From NCBI GenBank assembly GCA_039583875.1, contig CM077159.1, positions 102,261,287-102,325,286 of the forward strand: DNA of 64,000 bases, read 5' to 3'. Both the position numbers and the translations under genes were made by a program. The notes under the pieces were generated by a model. The model was not told the DNA's origin. It worked only from the letters and a program-made list of their open reading frames with translations, and ran no database searches. Each line of letters begins with the position of its first letter. Position 1 is the first letter of the stretch. Positions 58,474 through 64,000 of this stretch are shown piece by piece. The DNA comes from Platanthera guangdongensis (taxonomy: Eukaryota > Streptophyta > Magnoliopsida > Asparagales > Orchidaceae).

Positions 58474-60921
58474 GTGATCTCATCGGAGCTCTTGGACCAC
58501 ATCAGTGGATGTCGGTCAGCTGCGGAGGTTTGGACTTCCCTTGATAGGTTGTTCAGGAAGGAGGTGAAGGTTGCTGCAGAAGATGGTCCCTCTACTTCAT
58601 ATCAGGAAGAAAGGAGTGTTTCTCCTAGGCGTGATAGGAAGAGGAAGGAAGGACCACGGTGCTATAAATGCAAGCAGCAAGGTCATCTTCGGAAGGAGTG
58701 CAAGGTTACCTTGCTCTCGGCGAACGTTGCTCAGGTAGGGAGGAAGGAGAAGAACGTAGTTGGGACTTCAACTAGTTCTGGATCTGATCGGCTGGATGCC
58801 AGTGATAGTGCAGCTATCTGGCATGAAAGACTGGGGCATGTAGGGATGGACAAGCTGAAAGCAATGGCGGAAAGAAGACTCGTAAGAGGCTTGCCTAGAT
58901 TGTCATCCTATGGCGATGGTCGGGGGTGTGCGGGATGTCAGGAAAGTGGAGCCTATCGCTTCATGGTCGACAAAGCACAATCCAGGAGTAATGCACCATT
59001 GGCGGTTGTCCATTGTGCTCTGGTGGGACCGACCGTCACGGCCAGTCTTGGAGGCAGCAGGTTCATGCTGATATCGGTTGATGACTATTCTGGGTATACT
59101 TGGGTATACTTTATGAAGGAGAAGTCCAACATGGTACGCTTGTTTGTGGAGTTCAAGAAGCTTGTCGAAGGCCAGCTTGGCCGGAGGATCAAGGTGTTGA
59201 GGACAGGTTTCGGTGGTGAGTTTGACTCAACCGAGTTCTCACGCTCTTGCAGGAAGCAAGGGATCCGGATGGAGCTTTCTTGTGGACATACTTCACAACA
59301 GGGTAGTGTTGCAGCTCGGATGATCCGTTGGTTAACGGAGACCTGCAAGTGTTGGCTTCGGAGTAAAGGCGTTCCGAAGGCTCTTTGGGCGGAGGGAATA
59401 GCCTGTGCTACTCATGTCATCAACCGGATGCCTCTTAGTCCGATCATAATGAAGACTCCTTATGAGCTAATGTTCGGAGTGAAGCCCTCAGTGAAGCACC
59501 TTCGGGTGTTTGGATCTACCTGCTATATACACTCTCCGGGTCCTCTCAAGACAAAGCTAGTCTTTGTTGGGTATGATGAGCAGAGAAGAAGATGGAGGTG
59601 TATGGATCCTGCGACGAAGAAACTCATAGTGTCGAGGGACATTGTTTTTGATGAGTTGACGCTGTATTGGGGTAGCTCTTATGTGGAGCTAGAGATAAGC
59701 AGGTCAGATGGTGGGCTGAAGGAGGCTGCTGCTAAGGAAGTGGAGTTGCCTGAGTCACCAGGTGCTCCAGGTTGTTCTAGCTCCGGGGCAAAGGCGTCAG
59801 AGTCGGGAAGAAGGGGGAGCGATGCTCCAGGACCTTCTGGCTCAAAGGCGGAGGCTTCCTGTTCAGGAAGCAAGGGGAGCGATGTTCCAAGCCGTTCATG
59901 TTCAAGAGGGGAGTCTTCTGGTTCAGGTAGCAGGGGGAGCGTTGCTCCAGGTGCTCTTGGTTCCAGTAAGGAGGCGTCTTGTTCAGGGAACAAAGGGAGC
60001 ATTGTTCCGGGTTTGCCCGGGAACGGAGCTGGTTCAAAAGCAGCGGAGGTGGTTAGCCATGATCAGGTCCTTCGGAGATCGAAGAGGATCAGTAAGCCAC
60101 CAGCTCGATATAGTGAAGGGAACACGGCGGACTTGGTCCCGTGTTTCCTTGTTAGCCCTCAGGTCGAGCAAGGGACTTCTGGCTGTGATGACCCCACTAG
60201 AATCAAGGAGGTGGTTGACACCAAGTCTGAAGAGGTGACTTCTCTCAGAGGCAACGAGGCTTGGGCTTCTGGGTCCAAGGAAGTTGGTGATACTCCTATG
60301 ATGCATGAGTGGAGGTTGAAGCTAAAGAAGGCAGAGGGAAGCATGGCTCCTTTTGGGAGATGCTGGAGGGCTCCCTCATGGTCCATGATATGCGGGGCGA
60401 GGACTATGTCTTGGACATCTCTTCGTAAATGCTATCGGAAGGACCAGGTGCAAGGTTACGGGAGCTGCTGGAGCTATTCACCACTTCTCACTTCAAGGGG
60501 GAGTGTTGAATTCTGTGAAGTGAAAGTGGGTGAATGGAAGGCTTGGGAAACCTATCCGCGCGGACTACGCGGACTGGGTTGGCGGACTGCTAGGTCGGCA
60601 GGGATGTTGCAGGCGGTTTGCTCTGTGGCGGCCTGGGCGGTCTGTTCGCACGGACTGCGCGGACAGCAGCAGCGGTCTGACAGGCCAGTGTATGCTCAGC
60701 AGGCGGTTTACTCCCAGGAAGTAACCGGGCGGATAGGAATGTTATCCGCGGAGTCCGGCTTGAAGCGGACTGAAGAGCTGGAGCTCGGCAGACCGGTTTG
60801 GCAGATGCCTTGGTCTTGCTCTAGTGAAGCGGCAAGTGAAAGCCGCGGAGACCGCCGGTCAGCGCGGAAAGGAACTGGAGGTCGCCCGGTATGGCGGGCT
60901 AGATCCAGTGTCCGCCTGTAA
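58474..60921 (+). CDS. Copia4 long ORF: gag zinc knuckle, catalytically dead integrase, repeat linker
   Basis: This open frame of 815 codons uses a GTG first codon, as the true upstream start is frameshifted. Residues 1-30 are the end of the gag domain. A zinc knuckle (CYKCKQQGHLRKEC) is at 63-76. The integrase zinc-binding residues are H117, H122, C152 and C155. The core spans about 175-400 with clear copia features (ISVDDYSGYTWVYF, HLRVFGSTCYIHSPG, FVGYDEQ). The three catalytic positions are A182, G245 and A281 instead of D, D, E, with 35 residues between the last two as in D,D35E integrases. Four 20-residue Ser/Gly-rich repeats follow (435-514). No protease lies between knuckle and integrase. 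Residues from about 677 on are encoded by the 3' LTR. It cannot act as an integrase; whether it is translated is unknown. Confidence 0.85.
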   Translation: MISSELLDHISGCRSAAEVWTSLDRLFRKEVKVAAEDGPSTSYQEERSVSPRRDRKRKEGPRCYKCKQQGHLRKECKVTLLSANVAQVGRKEKNVVGTSTSSGSDRLDASDSAAIWHERLGHVGMDKLKAMAERRLVRGLPRLSSYGDGRGCAGCQESGAYRFMVDKAQSRSNAPLAVVHCALVGPTVTASLGGSRFMLISVDDYSGYTWVYFMKEKSNMVRLFVEFKKLVEGQLGRRIKVLRTGFGGEFDSTEFSRSCRKQGIRMELSCGHTSQQGSVAARMIRWLTETCKCWLRSKGVPKALWAEGIACATHVINRMPLSPIIMKTPYELMFGVKPSVKHLRVFGSTCYIHSPGPLKTKLVFVGYDEQRRRWRCMDPATKKLIVSRDIVFDELTLYWGSSYVELEISRSDGGLKEAAAKEVELPESPGAPGCSSSGAKASESGRRGSDAPGPSGSKAEASCSGSKGSDVPSRSCSRGESSGSGSRGSVAPGALGSSKEASCSGNKGSIVPGLPGNGAGSKAAEVVSHDQVLRRSKRISKPPARYSEGNTADLVPCFLVSPQVEQGTSGCDDPTRIKEVVDTKSEEVTSLRGNEAWASGSKEVGDTPMMHEWRLKLKKAEGSMAPFGRCWRAPSWSMICGARTMSWTSLRKCYRKDQVQGYGSCWSYSPLLTSRGSVEFCEVKVGEWKAWETYPRGLRGLGWRTARSAGMLQAVCSVAAWAVCSHGLRGQQQRSDRPVYAQQAVYSQEVTGRIGMLSAESGLKRTEELELGRPVWQMPWSCSSEAASESRGDRRSARKGTGGRPVWRARSSVRL
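59776..60015 (+). repeat. Four 60-base in-frame repeats in Copia4 ORF
   Basis: Four consecutive 60-base units encode 20-residue Ser/Gly-rich blocks. Each contains a purine run of the AAGGGGGAGC type, similar to the element's polypurine tract. Confidence 0.85.
60495..60503 (+). other. Polypurine tract of Copia4
   Basis: AAGGGGGAG immediately precedes the 3' LTR (TGTTGAATTC at 60504). Confidence 0.88.
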
Positions 60922-62420
60922 GTGCGGACTGGCCCTTGCGGCCAGTGGGCTGGACTTGGTGGGAACTGAACCAAGTCCAGGAGGCTCAGTCCGGGGAGAT
61001 CGCGCAGTGGAGCGCGGGCTGGTTTCTCAGTCCGCCAAGCGTAGTAGAAGTGCAGTTGCCTTGTTTGCTAGCTTGGGAAATGCGGACTGGAGAATTGCTT
61101 GTGCAGGAGCGTGCGGACTGGAGCCAGAGTCCGATGAGTCCGGTTAAGCCTTGTGATGAGGTTTTGGACTCGGGGATGCGGACTGAGGCAGTCAGCAGGA
61201 ATGCGGGCTGGAGAAGTCTGGAGTGCATGCGGACTGGAGTCTGCTGTTAGCGGACTGGATTGGCGTGTCCGCTAAGTCCGGAGGTGCCTTGGCAATGAGG
61301 TAATGGACTTGGGATATGCGGACGGAAGCCGGGTGTCCGCTGAGTCCGGCAGGTGCCTTGATGGCGAGGCTGCGGGCTCGGGTTTTGCGGGCTGATGCCT
61401 TGTCCGCAGAATGGCGGACACGGCTTTTGTGGAGTCCGGCTGTGGTGGTCCTGGCTTGGCCTCTGGCGGCAAGGCGGGCTGGATATTGGAGTCCGGCCTT
61501 GGAGATGCTGGGGCGGACAGGCTATCTGCACAGGAGCGGCGAACTGGCATGTGTGTCCGCGGGCTGGCGGACACACTAGTTCTAGCTGCAGGTTGTGGCG
61601 GTGATCCTATCGGCTAGGGCGGTGACCATACTCATCGTCGTGCCTATAAATAGGACCCATGTCACATCAGGAATAGTAACCAACCGGAACCTGGACCGAA
61701 GTAAGTGAACAGTAATTGAGCTCGCGTAAGTTGCTGCGGTCTGGACTTTGTGTCCGCGCGGATAGAGTTGACCGGTTGTGTTGTGCAGGTTGTGCGGATA
61801 GCGCTGGAAAGCCAGGACTTGGCTCTGATTGCGGTCAGGGACAGTGCGGACTCTGCGGTTAAGCAACAGGCGGTAAACAGCAGGTCGCGGATAGCGGCCA
61901 GGCGGTCTTCTCTTTGGCGACTTGGTTCGGGGTTCAGGAAGTCGCCTGCTTCAGGCGGACTGTTCCATTCGGTGGCGCAGCTTGTGCGGTCTGGCGGCGT
62001 GCAGACCGGCGGTGAAGAGCTAAGCATTGGAGTAAGGGTGAGTCCGCGCGGCTTGGGTTGCGGTCTGGCGACCTGGCGGACTGAGCGGACTCCACAGCAG
62101 TAGGTCGGCGGCTTGTTGATTGAGTCCGCGCGGCTTGTTTTTTGTTCTTGTCTTTGTAACTGTCTCTGCTCTCCCGGTGTTGGGTTTTGGTGAAGCATGT
62201 CTCGCCATGTATGTCTCGCCTTGTAAAGAAGTTTGCTCTTGATCAATAAAGAAGCTTGTGCTGCATGTGTTGCTGGTTGTTACTGCTTTGTTGAGATAAT
62301 CTCTGCTAACTCCACGATCCGGGAAAACTTTCAACATATAAGTGGGCGTATTCTCCTTCGGTTTGTTGAGTTTTCAGCAGGGTATCCAAGGGGGCGTCTG
62401 CGGTTTGTTGAATTTTAACA
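60504..62420 (+). repeat. 3' LTR of Copia4 (1917 bp)
   Basis: Nearly identical to 56258-58174. It has the same motif cluster, the TATA box TATAAATA at 61645 and the same end AACA, followed by the ATCTT duplication. The two indels (an extra C near 61033 and a missing T near 62022) cancel, so lengths are equal. Confidence 0.95.
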
Positions 62421-63327
62421 ATCTTATGTATATTTGTTTTCATATTTGTATGGGGCGTGTGTGTGTATGAGTTAGATTTGGGGAATTTATGCTTTAAAAT
62501 GAAAAATTGCTTTGCTTTACGTTAATTTTTTCAAAATTACTAGTCGTTGTTAAAGCCATTTTTCTTATCATACTACTTATAATGGTTTAGATTTAGGATT
62601 TTTATGATTTTATATTCGTTTTTATGAATTTGTAAAATGATTTCAAAAGTGGTTTTCATTACTCTTTAACTTGGATTTTTCCTTTTTTAGGTTATAAAAT
62701 TTTTGCTTCTTTTTAACTTTCTTCCACTTTTTAAACCCTTTTACAAAGCTATAAGAATGGATTAGGTGTTATTTCAATTTTTCAACACCTTTGATTTTCG
62801 CATTTACTTAAAAAAACGTTTACTCAAATAATTTTTATTTCTACTTTTTATGCATTTTCATCAAATTATAACGGTAAAAATGTAAACGTTTTAATTTTTC
62901 AAGCACTTGCTTTTCTCGCATTAATTTGAACACTCTTTTCCTCAAACAATTTTTATTTCTACTTTTTATGCATTTCTAACACATTCTAGCGATAGAAATG
63001 TAGTTTTTTTTTATTTTTAGATAACTTAGTTTTTCGTTGTTTTGTATGTGTGTGTGCATATATGAGATAATTTTTATCGCTTTCATTCAATTTTGTAGAT
63101 TGTGTGTGTGTGTGTGTGTGTGTGTTTTATTTTATGTAGAGTGTGTGTTCTATTTTATCATTGTGTGTGTGAGTTTTTTAATTTTCTGCAGTGTGTGTGC
63201 ATTTTCATTTCTGTCGAGTGTGTGAGTGTGTTTTTATTTTTAGTACAGTGGGTGTGTTTCTATTTCAAGTAGAGTGAGTTGGTGTATTTCATTTCATGTA
63301 AAGTGTGTGTGTGTGTTTTTCATTTCA

Positions 63328-63374
<47 letters not shown>

Positions 63375-63435
63375 ATTTATGCAAGTGTATGTGCATTTTT
63401 CATTTATGCAAGTGTGTGTGCGTTTTAATTTCAGA

Positions 63436-63549
<114 letters not shown>

Positions 63550-63584
63550 ATTTATATAGAGTGTGTGCGTGTGTGCATCTATTT

Positions 63585-63674
63585 TCTCCTACTCATTTGA
63601 GTAGGACTCGCTTTAATTTTCCTCCTACTCATTTGAGTAGGACATGAGTGTGAGAGTTTTTAATTTCAATAGAG

Positions 63675-63721
<47 letters not shown>

Positions 63722-63925
63722 ACTTTCTACAGTGTGTGTGCGTTTTCTTTTCAGTAGTGTGTGTGTGTATGTGTGTTTTAATTTCAGTAGAGTGCGTGTG
63801 TGTGCATTTATGTCCTCCTACTCGTTTGAGTAGTACTCGCTTTCATTTCATGCCTACTCGTTTGAGTAGGACTTGCAATTTTCAGCTTTAATTTACCGCC
63901 TACTCGTTTGAGTAGGACTTGTAAT
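63585..63925. repeat. Hairpin units CCTACTCGTTTGAGTAGG in LARD-2 LTR
   Basis: Five copies of a 7-base stem, 4-base loop inverted repeat (CCTACTC / GAGTAGG), each followed by ACT or ACTTG, are spread over 340 bases with the GT-rich units between. The same units are at 51697-51785 and, reversed, at 5925-6030. Confidence 0.85.
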
Positions 63926-64000
63926 TTCATTTATGCAATTTTCTCTTTTTTGTAATTTAGTTTTTTTTCTTTTTTCTTTATTATGTGTTTGGTTGAGTAC

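Larger units (their letters stand above)
56258..62420 (+). mobile_element. Copia4: recent non-autonomous copia element
   Basis: The TSD ATCTT flanks it (56253-56257 and 62421-62425). Both LTRs are 1917 bases, starting TGTTGAATTCTG and ending TTTTAACA. By eye they differ at about 13 substitutions and two single-base indels. The internal region is only 2.3 kb: primer site, a gag start with frameshifts, one long frame with a zinc knuckle and integrase, and a polypurine tract. Protease, reverse transcriptase and RNase H are absent, so movement must have used enzymes from another element. Confidence 0.95.

Overview
The window is intergenic heterochromatin-type DNA from a flowering plant. No host gene, rRNA or tRNA is visible, and almost every base can be assigned to a transposable element. 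The plant origin follows from the element types: Sirevirus-like Ty1/copia elements with initiator-tRNA-Met primer sites (TGGTATCAGAGC), Tekay/Del-like Ty3/gypsy chromoviruses, Athila/Tat-like gypsy derivatives with a tRNA-Asp primer site (TGGCGCCGTTGCCGG), and a plant hAT element. I cannot name the species.

The layout is a nested stack, resolved by target-site duplications (TSDs). From the left: Copia1 (minus strand, 1-3123, runs off the window) sits inside the 3' LTR of LARD-1, a coding-free long-LTR element (minus, 3124-7902). LARD-1 in turn interrupts a decayed copia pol whose RNase H end survives at 8060-8432. That pol leads through a region of repeated polypurine motifs into a 2.3 kb LTR (9546-11822), which also serves as the 5' LTR of a second copia copy, Copia2 (9546 to at least 31672). 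Copia2 is split three times. Gypsy2 lies at 13553-21866 (TSD CCATC). TRG1, a minus-strand gag-protease-only element, lies at 22922-30526 (TSD ACTCT). Gypsy4 (minus strand) runs from 31673 beyond the window.

Gypsy4 is itself hit by Gypsy3 (33365-47316, TSD TCTCC), by a solo LTR of the LARD family (49808-52758, TSD ATTTC), and by LARD-2 (55362 to window end). Gypsy3 contains the hAT element (40736-45873, 8-bp TSD CTCTTAAC). LARD-2 contains Copia4 (56258-62420, TSD ATCTT), the youngest LTR element, with two 1917-bp LTRs differing at about 13 bases and two single-base indels.

Nearly all coding regions are pseudogenes, broken mostly by nonsense changes. The exception is an 815-codon open frame in Copia4 that joins a gag zinc knuckle, an integrase and a 20-residue repeat linker, with no protease or reverse transcriptase. 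Its integrase keeps the D,D35E spacing, but all three acidic residues are replaced by Ala or Gly. A second theme is that every LTR family here carries, upstream of or near its TATA-like box, a cluster of short degenerate dyad motifs specific to that family. I see no new cellular system; these two observations are the ones most worth following up.
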